Shown piece by piece: positions 22,126 through 32,196 of a stretch of 64,000 bases of DNA. The stretch covers positions 620,001-684,000 of the forward strand of contig NZ_NERV01000001.1 of the NCBI RefSeq assembly GCF_003063315.1, read 5' to 3'. The translations under genes were made by a program, and so were the position numbers. The DNA is from Limnohabitans sp. T6-5. Lineage in GTDB: Bacteria; Pseudomonadota; Gammaproteobacteria; Burkholderiales; Burkholderiaceae_C. Under the pieces are notes generated by a model. It was not told the origin of the DNA, searched no databases, and saw nothing but the letters and a program-made list of their open reading frames with translations. Every line of letters begins with the position of its first letter. Within the stretch, counting starts at the first letter, position 1.

Positions 22126-22217
22126 GTCAGGCGTTAGGCGTTCAGCGTTGAGCGGCAAGCCGGGTTTTCCGGCTTGTTCAGCTCAACGCTCAACGCCCTA
22201 CGCTCAACGCCCAACGC
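22126..22217. repeat. Long imperfect inverted repeat between rpsA and ihfB
   Basis: The arms GCGTTAGGCGTTCAGCGTTG and its near-complement (about 23 bp each, roughly three mismatches) enclose a second stem AAGCCGG/CCGGCTT. The motif CGTTGAGC/GCTCAACG recurs five or six times in 90 bp. It could end or attenuate rpsA transcription, or be a mobile palindromic repeat; there is no T run. Confidence 0.6.
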
Positions 22218-22219
22218 AC

Positions 22220-22540
22220 ATGACCCGCTCCGATCTGGTTGAAGAACTTGCAGCGCGTTTCGCGCAACTGACCCACCGTGACGCCGAATTGGCCGTCAAA
22301 ACGGTGCTCGATGCCATGAGCGACGCCCTGGCCAAAGGCCACCGCATCGAAATTCGCGGCTTCGGCAGCTTCTCCATCAACCGTCGCCCGCCCCGTGTCG
22401 GACGCAACCCCCGCTCGGGCGAAAGCGTTCAAATTCCCGAAAAACGGGTTCCCCATTTCAAACCCGGCAAAGCTCTTCGCGAAGCCGTGGATGCAGGCAC
22501 TGCTGCCGCCACCCAGGCATCGCCCCCAAGCGCGTCGTAA
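22220..22540 (+). CDS. ihfB: Integration host factor subunit beta
   Basis: A 106-residue DNA-bending protein of the HU/IHF family. The start [14 protein letters not shown] is preferred over an ATG 24 residues upstream inside the hairpin. The diagnostic GRNPRSGE and [11 protein letters not shown] segments are present, with the [10 protein letters not shown] arm that inserts in the minor groove. A Thr/Ala/Pro/Ser-rich tail extends the C-terminus by about 12 residues. Its place after rpsA is conserved. Confidence 0.95.
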   Translation: MTRSDLVEELAARFAQLTHRDAELAVKTVLDAMSDALAKGHRIEIRGFGSFSINRRPPRVGRNPRSGESVQIPEKRVPHFKPGKALREAVDAGTAAATQASPPSAS

Positions 22541-22672
22541 ATCGCAGGCCGAAGCCCCCATTCGATGCGGGCGCCACCCAAGACGTGGCCCAGATCACCC
22601 AAGCTGCCCATCGATCCTGCCAGCCGCTCCCAGGTGCGCCGTTAGAATGCTTGCAACGTCCCGAGGTCATTC

Positions 22673-22960
22673 ATGAAACGTCTGCTCAGGCTGCTTCAGT
22701 GGCTACTGAAAGCAGCTGTTTTTTTCACCCTGTTTGCTTTTGCGCTGAACAACCAGCAAGAAACACGCGTGAACTTCTTTTTCGGCACTTTTTGGGCCGC
22801 CCCCACCGTGCTGGTGGTGTTGTCGGCGTTCAGCCTGGGTGTGGTGATTGGCGTGCTGGGCATGGTGCCGCGCTGGTGGCGTCACCGCCAGGCTGCGCGC
22901 CAACAATTGAACCCCACCGCCAGCCCAGCGCCCACCCCCGAGGTACCCCGTGGAACTTGA
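22673..22960 (+). CDS. lapA: LapA-domain inner-membrane protein
   Basis: A 95-residue protein with two membrane helices (AAVFFTLFAFAL and TVLVVLSAFSLGVVIGVLG) and the NNQQETRVNFFFG motif of the LapA/YciS family. LapA works with LapB in control of LPS synthesis. It overlaps the lapB start by 11 bp, so the pair is translated together. Lies downstream of ihfB as in many proteobacteria. Confidence 0.9.
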   Translation: MKRLLRLLQWLLKAAVFFTLFAFALNNQQETRVNFFFGTFWAAPTVLVVLSAFSLGVVIGVLGMVPRWWRHRQAARQQLNPTASPAPTPEVPRGT

Positions 22961-24107
22961 TCTGACCTGGATTTTGCTGGGACTGCCCGCCGCATTTGCT
23001 TTGGGCTGGGTGGCCTCCAGACTGGATTTGCGCCAAATGCGCATCGCCAACCGCCAAGCCCCTCGCGCTTATTTCAAAGGACTCAATTACCTGCTCAATG
23101 AACAGCAGGACCAGGCCATCGATGCCTTCATTGAAGCCGTCCAAAACGACCCCGACACCTCCGAGCTGCACTTTGCCTTGGGCAATCTGTTTCGCCGCCG
23201 GGGCGAATACGACCGTGCGGTGCGCGTTCACGAACATCTGATCTCCCGCGGTGACTTGAACACTGCTGACCGGCAACGCGCCCAGCACGGTTTGGCCCTC
23301 GATTTTCTGAAAGCCGGTCTGCTCGACCGCGCCGAAGAAGCCCTGCGCAAGCTCGAAGGCACCAGCTACGAAGGTCAGGCCCGACTGGCGCGCCTGGCCA
23401 TCTACGAACGCTCACGCGAATGGCCTGAAGCGGCCAACGTGGCCCGCTTGCTTGAAAACTCGGGGGAAGCCAACTTCGGCGTGCGCATGTCGCATTACCA
23501 ATGCGAACAAGCCCGTGAAGCAGTGCAACAAGGCGACTCGGCCAAAGCATTGGCCATCCTGAGCCAAACCCTTCGCACCACCCCGGACGCTCCCAGACCA
23601 CGCATCTTGCTGGGTCAACTGCAGTTGGCGCAAGGGCAAGCCCAAGCCGCTTACGACACCCTGGCCCCTCTGTTTGAGCGCTCGGATGTCGCGGCCCCGC
23701 TGGCCGCGGCCAGCCTGGCCAAAGCCGCGCAAGCCGCCCAGCAAACCCGCCCAGCACTTAAATTGCTGAGCACCCACTACCAGCGCCAGCCCGGCATGGA
23801 TGTGCTCGAAGCCATCACCACCTTGCAAGCCAATGACCCGGCAGGCGCCGCAACAGCGCAACAACACTATCTCGACCACCTGCAAAAACAGCCCTCACTG
23901 ATGGCCGCCACACGCTGGCTGACGGGCCAAAGCAGTAATGCCCATCCCTTGCCCGCCCCGGTGCAAAAAGCCCTGGAACAAGCCATCCGGCCCCTGGCCC
24001 GTTACCGCTGCGCGGCCTGCGGCTTTGAAGCCAAAGAGCACTTTTGGCATTGCCCGGGCTGCCAGGCCTGGGACAGCTACCCGCCCAGACGCATCGAAGA
24101 GCTGTGA
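22950..24107 (+). CDS. lapB: LapB (YciM), LPS assembly tetratricopeptide protein
   Basis: A 385-residue inner-membrane-anchored protein. A GTG start gives MELDLTWILLGLPAAFALGWVAS as the single membrane helix, then TPR repeats (for example FALGNLFRRRGEYDRAVRVHE and HGLALDFLKAGLLDRAEEAL). The C-terminus has a rubredoxin-like zinc site CAACGF...CPGC near residues 355-375. LapB adapts the protease FtsH to LpxC and so limits LPS output. Length and domains are complete. Confidence 0.95.
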   Translation: MELDLTWILLGLPAAFALGWVASRLDLRQMRIANRQAPRAYFKGLNYLLNEQQDQAIDAFIEAVQNDPDTSELHFALGNLFRRRGEYDRAVRVHEHLISRGDLNTADRQRAQHGLALDFLKAGLLDRAEEALRKLEGTSYEGQARLARLAIYERSREWPEAANVARLLENSGEANFGVRMSHYQCEQAREAVQQGDSAKALAILSQTLRTTPDAPRPRILLGQLQLAQGQAQAAYDTLAPLFERSDVAAPLAAASLAKAAQAAQQTRPALKLLSTHYQRQPGMDVLEAITTLQANDPAGAATAQQHYLDHLQKQPSLMAATRWLTGQSSNAHPLPAPVQKALEQAIRPLARYRCAACGFEAKEHFWHCPGCQAWDSYPPRRIEEL

Positions 24108-24228
24108 CACCCGCTTGAAACAAGTTGTTTCAAGTGATGCGTCCTCCCCCCTGCACGGCAGACCGGCTGGCGGCCCACAATGGCTGGCGCTGCAACGGGT
24201 TGCAGCCACCACCAAGGGAGAAAAGCAG

Positions 24229-24528
24229 ATGATCAAAAAGATCGCCACCGCCGTCGCCACCCTGATGCTGGCAGGCATCGCCTGGGCACAAGTGGATTTG
24301 AACAAAGCCACAGAAATTGAACTTGACGGCTTGAAAGGCGTCGGCCCCACCTTGACCCGCGAGGTCATGACCGAGCGGAAAAAAGCCCCGTTTCGGGATT
24401 GGCCAGACGTGATGCAGCGCGTCAAGGGCATCGGCCCCAAAAAAGCCGCCAGCCTCTCAGAGCAAGGGGTTCGGGTGCAAGGCCAGGGCTATGCCCAGGC
24501 TCCTGCCAGCGCTGCGCCAAGGCGCTGA
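24229..24528 (+). CDS. ComEA-like exported helix-hairpin-helix protein
   Basis: A 99-residue protein with a signal peptide (MIKKIATAVATLMLAGIAWAQ) and a helix-hairpin-helix DNA-binding domain: VDLNKATEIELDGLKGVGPTL and RVKGIGPKKAASL. ComEA proteins bind incoming DNA in the periplasm during natural transformation. An AAGGGAG ribosome site precedes the ATG at 24229, chosen over a longer frame that runs through lapB. It may be the last gene of the block before a REP array. Confidence 0.85.
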   Translation: MIKKIATAVATLMLAGIAWAQVDLNKATEIELDGLKGVGPTLTREVMTERKKAPFRDWPDVMQRVKGIGPKKAASLSEQGVRVQGQGYAQAPASAAPRR

Positions 24529-24538
24529 ATTGGGCAAC

Positions 24539-24841
24539 GTCGGACTCTGCGAGTGCCGACCTACAGGTACGTGCTTTGTAGGTCGGTGGTCGAAGACCCC
24601 GACATGGGTGTGCAGGGAGCTCGAGCCCCTGCAAGCAGTGAAGGTGTTCAGGGAGATGTCGGACTCTTCGAGTACCGACCTACAGGACATATCGTTGTAG
24701 GTCGGCGGTCGAAGACCCCGACATGGGTGTGCGGAGAGCCCGAGCCCATGCAAGCGGTGTAATTGATCAGGGAGATGTCGGACCCTGCGAGTGACGAGCT
24801 ACAGGTACGTGCATTTGTTGGTTGGTGGTCGAAGACTCCGG
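24539..24841. repeat. Three tandem ~120-bp REP-type units
   Basis: Each unit carries a GTCGGACTC-CGAGTGCCGACCTAC palindrome (starts 24539, 24658, 24778) and an inverted companion GTAGGTCGGTGGTCGAAGAC (starts 24578, 24696, 24817), separated by about 60 bp of related spacer. This is a BIME-like head-to-tail array. The third unit is the most diverged. It ends 9 bp from the oxoprolinase stop codon and fills the whole gap. Confidence 0.85.
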
Positions 24842-24849
24842 CGTTGATG

Positions 24850-27800
24850 TCAACCTTGCTCAAGTTCGCCAAACCCACCACCGCCGGGCGTGTGAATCTC
24901 AAATACATCGCCCTCCTGCATCTCCACCTGGCCAATGTGACCCAGCTCTTGCACGCTGCCATCGACGCGCACAACCCGGTTGATGCCCGGCAGGCCGCTG
25001 TGACCGCCTGCCATGCCAAAGGCCGGATGGATGCGCCCGTTGGACAAAATGCCCGCCGTCATCGGCTCCAGAAAGCGCACGCGCCGCACACCGCCGTCAC
25101 CGCCGTGCCAGCGCCCCGCGCCGCCTGAGCCCTGGCGAATTGCGTAACTTTCCAGCCGCACCGGAAAGCGGAACTCCAGCACCTCGGGGTCCGTGAGGCG
25201 TGAATTGGTCATGTGGGTTTGCACCACCGAAGTGCCGTCAAAACCACCCACCAGTTGGCCCTGCGCATCAAAGCGCCCACCCGCGCCACTGCCACCCGAA
25301 ATGGTTTCGTAGTACTGCACCCGCGCATTGCCGAAGGTGAAGTTGTTCATGGTCGGCTGGCTGCCCGCCATCACGCCCAAAGCGCCAAACAGCGCGTTGG
25401 TGATGCAGGTCGAGGTTTCCACATTGCCCGCCACCACCGAAGCCGGGGGGTTGGGGTTGAGCATGGAGCCCTGGGGAATGGTGACCTTGAGCGGCTTCAA
25501 GCAACCGGCGTTCAAAGGAATGTCATCGTCCACCAGGCTGCGGAACACATACAGGACGGCTGCCATGCACACCGCACGCGGCGCGTTGAAGTTGTTGGGC
25601 AGCTGGGCGCTGGTGCCGGTGAAATCGATCTCGGCCGTGCGCTCGGCGGCATTCACGCGCACCGCCACCTGGATCTGCGCGCCGTTGTCCAGCGGCAAAG
25701 TGAATGAGCCGTCTTTGAGGCGTGTGATGACGCGGCGTACCGATTCTTCGGCGTTGTCCTGCACATGGCGCATGTAGGCCTGCACCACATCCAAGCCAAA
25801 CTGCTCAACCATGCGGCGCAGCTCCTGCACGCCTTTTTCGTTGGCGGCAATCTGCGCCTTCAGGTCGGCCATGTTCTGCGCAGGGTTGCGCGAGGGGTAT
25901 TCACCGCTTTGCAGCAGCGCCACCATCTCGGCCTCGCGCAGGTGTCCGGCATCGACCAGCTTGACGTTGTCGATCTGCACGCCCTCTTCTTCAATGCGCG
26001 TGGAAAACGGTGGCATGGAGCCGGGCGTCAAGCCACCCACATCGGCGTGGTGCCCGCGTGAGCCCACATAAAACACCGGCTCGGCGTGGCCATCTAAATA
26101 CACCGGCGTGATGACGGTGATGTCTGGCAAATGCGTGCCGCCGTGGTACGGGTCGTTCAGCACAAACACATCGCCCGGCTGCATGCGGCCTTGGTTCTCC
26201 TGAATGACGGTCTGGATGCTCTCGCCCATCGAGCCCAAATGCACCGGCATGTGCGGTGCGTTGGCGATCAAATGCCCCTCGGCGCTGAACAAGGCGCAAG
26301 AGAAGTCCAGCCGCTCTTTGATGTTGACCGAATAGGCTGTGTTTTGCAGCTGCAGCCCCATTTGCTCGGCGATGTTCATGAACAGGTTGTTGAAGACCTC
26401 CAGCAGCACCGGGTCGGCCTGCGTGCCTGCGGCGTGTTGCACCGCCCGCGCTTGCACGCGCACAAGCAGCAAATGGTCCAGCGCGGTCAGGCGCGCTTGC
26501 CAACCGGCTTCCACCACGGTGGTGGCATTCTTTTCGGCAATGATGGCGGGGCCGTCGATCACGTCGCCGGGGCGCATGTCTTCACGCACCACCAGCGCCG
26601 CGTTTTGCCACTGGGCCACACCTTGCGCGTTAGCGGCGTAGACCTGCACCGTGTCGCGGCACGGCACATCGCGCTGTGGGTGCACGGCCAACACCGCTTC
26701 TTCGGGCGCATCGCCGGGCAACACGGCCTCGACCGACACGGCTTCAACCACCAAGGCCTTGCCCTGCATCAAGTAGGCAAAGCGCTGACGGTACGCCGCC
26801 TCAAAACCGGCCACCAATTGGGCTTGATCGTCCCAAGGCACCACCAACGCCGAGTCGGTGCCTTCGTAGCGCAAATGCGCGCGTTGGCGCAGCTCAATGC
26901 GGTTGGCACCTCCGACATCCACGCCCATTTGCGCCAGCAAGGCTTGGCGCGAGGTCTCGCCCAAAGCCTGCAAACGCTCGGCCATGTAGGGCATGGCGGC
27001 CGCATCCAAGCGCCGCTCAATCGATTCTTCGCGCATCACGTTCTGGTCGGCCAAGCCCATGCCGTAGGCCGAGAGCACACCCGCCAGCGGATGCACCAGC
27101 ACCTGCGACATGCCCAGTGCATCGGCCACCAGACAAGCGTGCTGCCCACCCGCGCCGCCAAAGCACTGCAAGGTGTAGCGCGTCACATCGTAGCCCCGCG
27201 CCACCGAGATTTTCTTGATCGCATTGGCCATCTGCTGCACCGCGATCTGGATGAAACCATGCGCCACATCTTCAGCAGCACGCCCGGTTTGAGCGGCCAG
27301 TTTTGCAAAATGCCCACGCACCACCTCGGCGTCCAGCGGCTGGTTGGCTTCTGGACCAAACACCGACGGGAAAAACTTGGGCTGCACCTTGCCCACCATC
27401 ACGTTCGCATCGGTCACGGCCAACGGCCCGCCGCGTCGGTAACTGGCGGGCCCCGGGTTGGCCCCCGCGCTTTGCGGTCCCACCCGAAAACGCGCACCGT
27501 CATAGGCCAGCAAAGACCCGCCGCCTGCGGCCACAGTGTGAATGCTCATCATCGGGGCGCGCATGCGCACACCGGCCACCTGCGTTTCAAACTCGCGCTC
27601 GAACTGTCCGGCAAAGTGCGACACATCGGTGGACGTGCCACCCATGTCAAAACCAATCACCTTGTCGTGCCCCGCCAGCTGTGCCGTGCGGGCCATGCCC
27701 ACAATGCCGCCCGCCGGGCCGCTCAAAATCGCATCCTTGCCCGCGAACACCTGAGCGTCCGTCAGGCCGCCCGAGGACTGCATGAACATGAGCTTCACAC

Positions 27801-28521
27801 CCGGCATCTCGCTGGCCACCTGGTTCACATAGCGTCCCAAAATCGGTGACAAATACGCATCCACCACCGTGGTGTCGCCACGGCTGACCAGCTTCATCAT
27901 CGGGCTGGTCTGGTGTGAAGTGCTGACCTGCGTGAAACCCACTTCACGCGCCAAACGCGCAGCAACTTGCTCGTGCGCGGTGTGCCGCCAGCCGTGCATG
28001 AACACGATGGCGACCGAGCGCACACCTTGGACGTGCCAGTGCATCAATTGGGTGCGCAAATGGGCTTCGTCCAAAGGCTGCAAGACCTCGCCATCCACCG
28101 ACACACGCTCTTGCGCCTCCACCACCGCGCTGTAAAGCAACTCGGGCAGGATGATCTGGCGGTCAAACAAACGTGGACGATTTTGGTAAGCAATGCGCAG
28201 CGCATCGCCAAAGCCTTGGGTGGTGACCAACAACGTTGGCTCGCCCTTGCGCTCCAACAAGGCGTTGGTGGCCACGGTGGTGCCCATCTTCACGCATTCC
28301 ACCTGCTCTGGCGTGACCGGCTCACCGGGCTTCAGGCCCAGCAAATGGCGGATGCCCGCCACCGCCGCGTCGCGGTATTGCTCGGGGTTTTCGCTCAGCA
28401 ATTTGTGCGTGACCAATGTGCCGTCCGGGCGCTTGCCGACCACGTCGGTGAAGGTACCGCCCCGGTCAATCCAGAACTGCCAACGGTTTTTGCCCGGGGA
28501 GGGGTTGCTTGCTTCGCTCAT
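24850..28521 (-). CDS. 5-oxoprolinase / N-methylhydantoinase A+B fusion
   Basis: A 1,223-residue enzyme starting at [16 protein letters not shown]. The first ~690 residues are HyuA-like ([43 protein letters not shown]), an actin-like ATPase fold. Residues ~700-1,223 are HyuB-like ([39 protein letters not shown]). The one-chain form and length match ATP-dependent 5-oxoprolinase, which opens pyroglutamate to glutamate; hydantoin or related lactams are alternative substrates. A MarR-like gene lies 13 bp upstream in the same direction, and a TRAP transporter is divergent. Confidence 0.85.
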   Translation of the reverse strand: MSEASNPSPGKNRWQFWIDRGGTFTDVVGKRPDGTLVTHKLLSENPEQYRDAAVAGIRHLLGLKPGEPVTPEQVECVKMGTTVATNALLERKGEPTLLVTTQGFGDALRIAYQNRPRLFDRQIILPELLYSAVVEAQERVSVDGEVLQPLDEAHLRTQLMHWHVQGVRSVAIVFMHGWRHTAHEQVAARLAREVGFTQVSTSHQTSPMMKLVSRGDTTVVDAYLSPILGRYVNQVASEMPGVKLMFMQSSGGLTDAQVFAGKDAILSGPAGGIVGMARTAQLAGHDKVIGFDMGGTSTDVSHFAGQFEREFETQVAGVRMRAPMMSIHTVAAGGGSLLAYDGARFRVGPQSAGANPGPASYRRGGPLAVTDANVMVGKVQPKFFPSVFGPEANQPLDAEVVRGHFAKLAAQTGRAAEDVAHGFIQIAVQQMANAIKKISVARGYDVTRYTLQCFGGAGGQHACLVADALGMSQVLVHPLAGVLSAYGMGLADQNVMREESIERRLDAAAMPYMAERLQALGETSRQALLAQMGVDVGGANRIELRQRAHLRYEGTDSALVVPWDDQAQLVAGFEAAYRQRFAYLMQGKALVVEAVSVEAVLPGDAPEEAVLAVHPQRDVPCRDTVQVYAANAQGVAQWQNAALVVREDMRPGDVIDGPAIIAEKNATTVVEAGWQARLTALDHLLLVRVQARAVQHAAGTQADPVLLEVFNNLFMNIAEQMGLQLQNTAYSVNIKERLDFSCALFSAEGHLIANAPHMPVHLGSMGESIQTVIQENQGRMQPGDVFVLNDPYHGGTHLPDITVITPVYLDGHAEPVFYVGSRGHHADVGGLTPGSMPPFSTRIEEEGVQIDNVKLVDAGHLREAEMVALLQSGEYPSRNPAQNMADLKAQIAANEKGVQELRRMVEQFGLDVVQAYMRHVQDNAEESVRRVITRLKDGSFTLPLDNGAQIQVAVRVNAAERTAEIDFTGTSAQLPNNFNAPRAVCMAAVLYVFRSLVDDDIPLNAGCLKPLKVTIPQGSMLNPNPPASVVAGNVETSTCITNALFGALGVMAGSQPTMNNFTFGNARVQYYETISGGSGAGGRFDAQGQLVGGFDGTSVVQTHMTNSRLTDPEVLEFRFPVRLESYAIRQGSGGAGRWHGGDGGVRRVRFLEPMTAGILSNGRIHPAFGMAGGHSGLPGINRVVRVDGSVQELGHIGQVEMQEGDVFEIHTPGGGGFGELEQG

Positions 28522-28534
28522 CTCTGGCCTCTGT

Positions 28535-29068
28535 TCACAATGATGCGGCGGCACGCGCCGCCTGGTCGTACATGCCCGACAACACACGCAGCAATCGGGC
28601 CAACTCGCCAATATCGCGGTTCAGACCATCGTCGGCCTTGAGGGCGTCAATCAGGCAGTTTTCGCGGATTTCGCGGTAGCGCTGCACAAACTGACGGCCA
28701 CTGTCGGTGGCGGCGTAAGTCACGTCCTTGCCGTTCTTTTGCGAAGCCACCACACCCAGGCCCTGCAGCTTTTTAAGGGCGTAGTTCACCAGGTGCGTGT
28801 CTTCTATGTTCATGATGAAACAGATGTCGGCCAGGCGCTTGTCGCGGGCGCGGTGCGTGACGTGGTGCAACACCAGCACGTCCAGGGGCGTCAGGTCTTT
28901 GAGGCCCGCCGCGCTCATGCAGTGCACGATCCAGCGGTGAAAGGCGTTGCCTGCCACGATCAGGCCAAACTCGAACTCGCTCATCTCGGCGCTGTCGGCA
29001 GACACCAGATGGGCCGAAGACACGATGGGGCTGGCGGGTTTGGGTGAGGCTGGATGTTTGCTGGGCAT
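28535..29068 (-). CDS. MarR-like winged-helix transcription regulator
   Basis: A 177-residue protein from the ATG at 29068 (a TTG seven codons earlier is possible). The central region has the winged helix: [45 protein letters not shown] and [14 protein letters not shown]. It is followed within 13 bp by the oxoprolinase gene and is divergent from a TRAP transporter. Two palindromes lie in the divergent region, so it probably controls both transcripts, perhaps in answer to the transported substrate. Confidence 0.8.
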   Translation of the reverse strand: MPSKHPASPKPASPIVSSAHLVSADSAEMSEFEFGLIVAGNAFHRWIVHCMSAAGLKDLTPLDVLVLHHVTHRARDKRLADICFIMNIEDTHLVNYALKKLQGLGVVASQKNGKDVTYAATDSGRQFVQRYREIRENCLIDALKADDGLNRDIGELARLLRVLSGMYDQAARAAASL

Positions 29069-29125
29069 GGGCACGCGCTTTCTGGGCAATCGAGAGAAAG
29101 TCTATTCGCCATCATGACAATTTGC

Positions 29126-29199
29126 CAACAATTTGTTGACATTAAGGGAAATCACCAATCCCAAGCCCCGCCAACTTGCCTACAGTGAACAACTGTTCA
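29126..29199. promoter_or_regulatory. Two palindromic candidate operators in the MarR/TRAP divergent region
   Basis: CAACAATTTGTTG (29126-29138) overlaps a TTGACA -35-like box (29136-29141), and TGAACAACTGTTCA (29186-29199) lies about 60 bp further toward dctP. Both are good inverted repeats of the size bound by MarR dimers. Confidence 0.45.
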
Positions 29200-29275
29200 A
29201 TGCACCACACGCGTGCTCATTTCAGGCACAGCATTTGCAGTGCTTCATGGCTTGGTCCCCTACTCAGGAGTTTTC

Positions 29276-30253
29276 ATGAAACGTCGCGCCCTTCACCTCA
29301 GCCTGCTGGCTGGCTTGCTCGCTGTCTCCGGTTTTGTCTCGGCCCAGACCAAGTGGGACCTGCCCGCCGCTTACCCGTCCAGCAACTTCCATTCACTGAA
29401 CCTGGCCCAGTTCGCCACCGATGTGGACAAAGCCTCCGGCGGCAAGCTCAAGATCACGGTGCACGCCAATGCGTCGCTCTTCAAAGCCCCCGAAATCAAG
29501 CGCGCCGTTCAGGGCGGTCAGGCCCAGGCCGGAGAAATCTTGCTGGCCAACTTCAGCAACGAGTGGCCGATTTACGCGGCCGATGGCTTGCCCTTTTTGG
29601 CCGACAGCTACGACGAAGGCATGAAGCTCTACAAGGCTCAAAAGCCCGTGATGGAGAAGAAGCTGGCCGAACAAGGCATGGTGCTGCTGTACTCGGTGGC
29701 CTGGCCACCTCAAGGCATCTACAGCAAGAAAGCCATCAACAGTGCGGCTGACCTCAAGGGCATCAAATGGCGCTCCTACAGCCCATCGACCGCCCGCATC
29801 GCCGAGCTGGTGGGCGCGCAGCCTGTTACGGTGCAGGCGGCCGAGTTCACCCAGGCCTTGGCCACGGGCGTGGTCGAGTCGACCATGACGTCGGGTGCCA
29901 CAGGCGTGGACAGCAAGCTCTACGAACACCTCAAGTACTACTACGACGTGCAAGCCTGGTTGCCCAAAAATTCGGTGATCGCCAACAAGAAGGCCTTTGA
30001 CGCACTCGACAAGCCCACACAAGACGCGCTCATGAAAGCCGCAGCAGATGCAGAAACCCGAGGCTGGAGCGAGTCGCGCAAAGTCAACGACACGACACTC
30101 GCCACCCTCAAGGCCAATGGCATGACCGTGACAGCCCCGTCCGCCCAACTCAAGGCCGACATGAAGAAAGTCGGTGACACCATGCTCAAGGAGTGGCTGG
30201 AGAAATCTGGCGCCGAAGGCAAGGCCTTGGTCGACGCCTACAACCACAAGTAA
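29276..30253 (+). CDS. TRAP transporter solute-binding protein (DctP family)
   Basis: A 325-residue periplasmic protein with signal peptide MKRRALHLSLLAGLLAVSGFVS, cut before QTKWDLP. The DctP family pattern is clear: AYPSSNFHSLNLAQFA, PEIKRAVQGGQAQAGEILL, KGIKWRSYSPSTARIAELVGAQPV and the FTQALATGVVEST segment with the conserved substrate-binding zone. An ATG at 29276 preceded by AGGAG is chosen over 29213. The membrane subunits follow immediately. The linked oxoprolinase suggests a pyroglutamate- or lactam-like substrate. Confidence 0.92.
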   Translation: MKRRALHLSLLAGLLAVSGFVSAQTKWDLPAAYPSSNFHSLNLAQFATDVDKASGGKLKITVHANASLFKAPEIKRAVQGGQAQAGEILLANFSNEWPIYAADGLPFLADSYDEGMKLYKAQKPVMEKKLAEQGMVLLYSVAWPPQGIYSKKAINSAADLKGIKWRSYSPSTARIAELVGAQPVTVQAAEFTQALATGVVESTMTSGATGVDSKLYEHLKYYYDVQAWLPKNSVIANKKAFDALDKPTQDALMKAAADAETRGWSESRKVNDTTLATLKANGMTVTAPSAQLKADMKKVGDTMLKEWLEKSGAEGKALVDAYNHK

Positions 30254-30259
30254 GTCCAC

Positions 30260-30826
30260 ATGAACACCAGCAGCACAGGCAGCGCCAGTTTGGGCAGGCG
30301 CTTTTTGGACGGTTTGTACCTCTTGGGGGGCAACCTCGCCGCCCTGTGCGTGCTGGCCATTTTGGTCTTGATGATCGCCGCGTCCGTGGGGCGCGTGTTC
30401 GAGTGGCGCGTCTCCTGGGTCAACGACATCGTGGCCTGGCTGTGCGCGGCCGCGGCCTTTTTGGGCATGGCTTACAGCTTTCGCAACGGCGACTTTGTGC
30501 GGGTGACGCTGGTGCTCGAATCGGTGTCTGCGCCCGTGCGCCGCTGGCTGGAGCTGATCTCGCTGGCGGTGGCCGCAGTGGCCATTGGCTACCTGGGCTA
30601 CTGGGCCGCACGCTTCACTTGGGAGAGCTACGAGTTCAACGACATCGCAGGCAACATGGTGGCGATCCCGATCTGGATCCCGCAAATGAGCTTTGTGATC
30701 GGCTCGGCCATTTTGGTGATCGCCGTGCTCGACGAATGCGTGTGCGTGTTCCGAGGCGGCAAGCCCAGCTATGTGGCGCGTGTCGAAGAGCGGCACGCCC
30801 GTGGTGATTTTTCCGAGGAGATGTGA
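30260..30826 (+). CDS. TRAP transporter small membrane subunit (DctQ)
   Basis: A 188-residue protein with four membrane helices and the DctQ motif WVNDIVAWLCAAAAFLGMAYSFRNGDFVRV. It begins 6 bp after dctP and overlaps dctM by 4 bp (ATGA). It couples the binding protein to the large channel subunit. Confidence 0.9.
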   Translation: MNTSSTGSASLGRRFLDGLYLLGGNLAALCVLAILVLMIAASVGRVFEWRVSWVNDIVAWLCAAAAFLGMAYSFRNGDFVRVTLVLESVSAPVRRWLELISLAVAAVAIGYLGYWAARFTWESYEFNDIAGNMVAIPIWIPQMSFVIGSAILVIAVLDECVCVFRGGKPSYVARVEERHARGDFSEEM

Positions 30827-32136
30827 TGGGCCTGCTTGAAATCGGAGGCCTGCTCCTCTTTTTGATGCTGCTGATGCTCAGCGGCGGCGTGTGGATCGCC
30901 ATGACACTGGCGATTGTGGGCTGGGTCGGTCAGGCATTTTTCACGAACACCCTGCCCGGCAAAAACTTGTTTTCCTCATTCTGGGAAACCTCGGCCAGTT
31001 GGGAACTCGCTGCCCTGCCCATGTTCATCTGGATGGGCGAAATTTTGTACCGCACCAAGCTGTCCGAGCAGATGTTCGACGGCCTGTCGCCCTGGTTGTC
31101 CAAAGTGCCGGGCCGCCTGATGCACACCACCATTTTGGGTTGCGGCATTTTTGGCTCGGTTTCAGGCTCATCGGCCGCCACCTGCGCCACGATCGCCAAA
31201 GTGGCCCTGCCCGAACTCGAAAAACGCGGCTACGACCGCAACATCGCGCTGGGCTCTTTGGCCGCTGCAGGCGGCTTAGGCATTTTGATTCCGCCGTCCA
31301 TCACCATGGTGGTGTACGCCGTGGCGGCTGACGCCAGCGTGATCCGTCTGTTTCTGGCTGGCTTTTTGCCCGGCTTTTTGCTCATGGGGCTGTTCTCGGG
31401 TTACATCATCTGGTGGAGCCTGCGCAACCCCGACAAAGTGCCCCCCGCCGAAGCGCCCACCACCTTCTTGGAAAAAATGCGGCGCTCGGGCAGTTTGATA
31501 CCTTGCTCTTTGCTGATCGTGTTCATCGTCTGGGTGCTGGTGGCCGGCATTGCCACCGCCACCGAATGCGCGGCCTATGGCGTGCTGGGGTCGCTGGCCA
31601 TTGCCGCCGCAGGGCGCAGCCTGACCTGGGAGAACTTCTGGCAAGGCCTGGTGGGCGCCACGCGTGTGAGCTGCATGATCATGTTCATCCTGGCGGGCGC
31701 AGCCTTCTTGACCAAGACCATGGCGTTTACCGGCATCCCACGCGAGCTGGCCGAGTTTGTGCACAGCATGAACCTCTCGCCCTTTGGCCTGATTGGCGTG
31801 CTGGTGGTGGTGTATCTGATTTTGGGCACGGCGCTCGACGGCATCTCGATGATCGTGCTCACCAGCGCGGTGGTACTGCCCATGATCCAGAAGGCCGGGT
31901 TCGACCTGGTCTGGTTCGGCATCTTCATCATCATGCTGGTCGAGATCGCTGAAATCACGCCGCCTGTGGGCTTCAACCTGTTCGTGTTGCAAAACATGAC
32001 CGGCATCGACAGCAACCGCATCGCACGCGTCACCCTGCCCTTTTTCGCCTGCATGATCGTGGGCATTGGGCTGATCACGGTGTTCCCGTCCATCGTGACC
32101 ATCGTGCCCGACATGCTGATGGGTGTGGCCAAGTAA
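30823..32136 (+). CDS. TRAP transporter large membrane subunit (DctM)
   Basis: A 437-residue protein with about twelve membrane helices. The DctM signatures FGSVSGSSAATCATIAKVALPEL and GGLGILIPPSITMVVYA, and a late EITPPVGFNLFVLQ, are present. It uses the sodium or proton gradient to move the solute delivered by DctP. The gene ends the operon; rdgC follows after 60 bp. Confidence 0.95.
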   Translation: MMGLLEIGGLLLFLMLLMLSGGVWIAMTLAIVGWVGQAFFTNTLPGKNLFSSFWETSASWELAALPMFIWMGEILYRTKLSEQMFDGLSPWLSKVPGRLMHTTILGCGIFGSVSGSSAATCATIAKVALPELEKRGYDRNIALGSLAAAGGLGILIPPSITMVVYAVAADASVIRLFLAGFLPGFLLMGLFSGYIIWWSLRNPDKVPPAEAPTTFLEKMRRSGSLIPCSLLIVFIVWVLVAGIATATECAAYGVLGSLAIAAAGRSLTWENFWQGLVGATRVSCMIMFILAGAAFLTKTMAFTGIPRELAEFVHSMNLSPFGLIGVLVVVYLILGTALDGISMIVLTSAVVLPMIQKAGFDLVWFGIFIIMLVEIAEITPPVGFNLFVLQNMTGIDSNRIARVTLPFFACMIVGIGLITVFPSIVTIVPDMLMGVAK

Positions 32137-32196
32137 AACAGCACCCCACTCCGGTAAGATGCCGCGCTGGCCTGACAAGGCATGAAAGAGTGACAG

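Noticed and set aside
24539..24841. CRISPR array
   Set aside because: Repeats are palindromic pairs with related spacers and a ~120-bp step, and no cas gene is present. They fit REP/BIME elements.
26131..27849. 572-codon plus-strand frame inside the oxoprolinase gene
   Set aside because: It is antisense to a well-supported enzyme and its composition (His, Arg, Gln rich) is that of a shadow frame.
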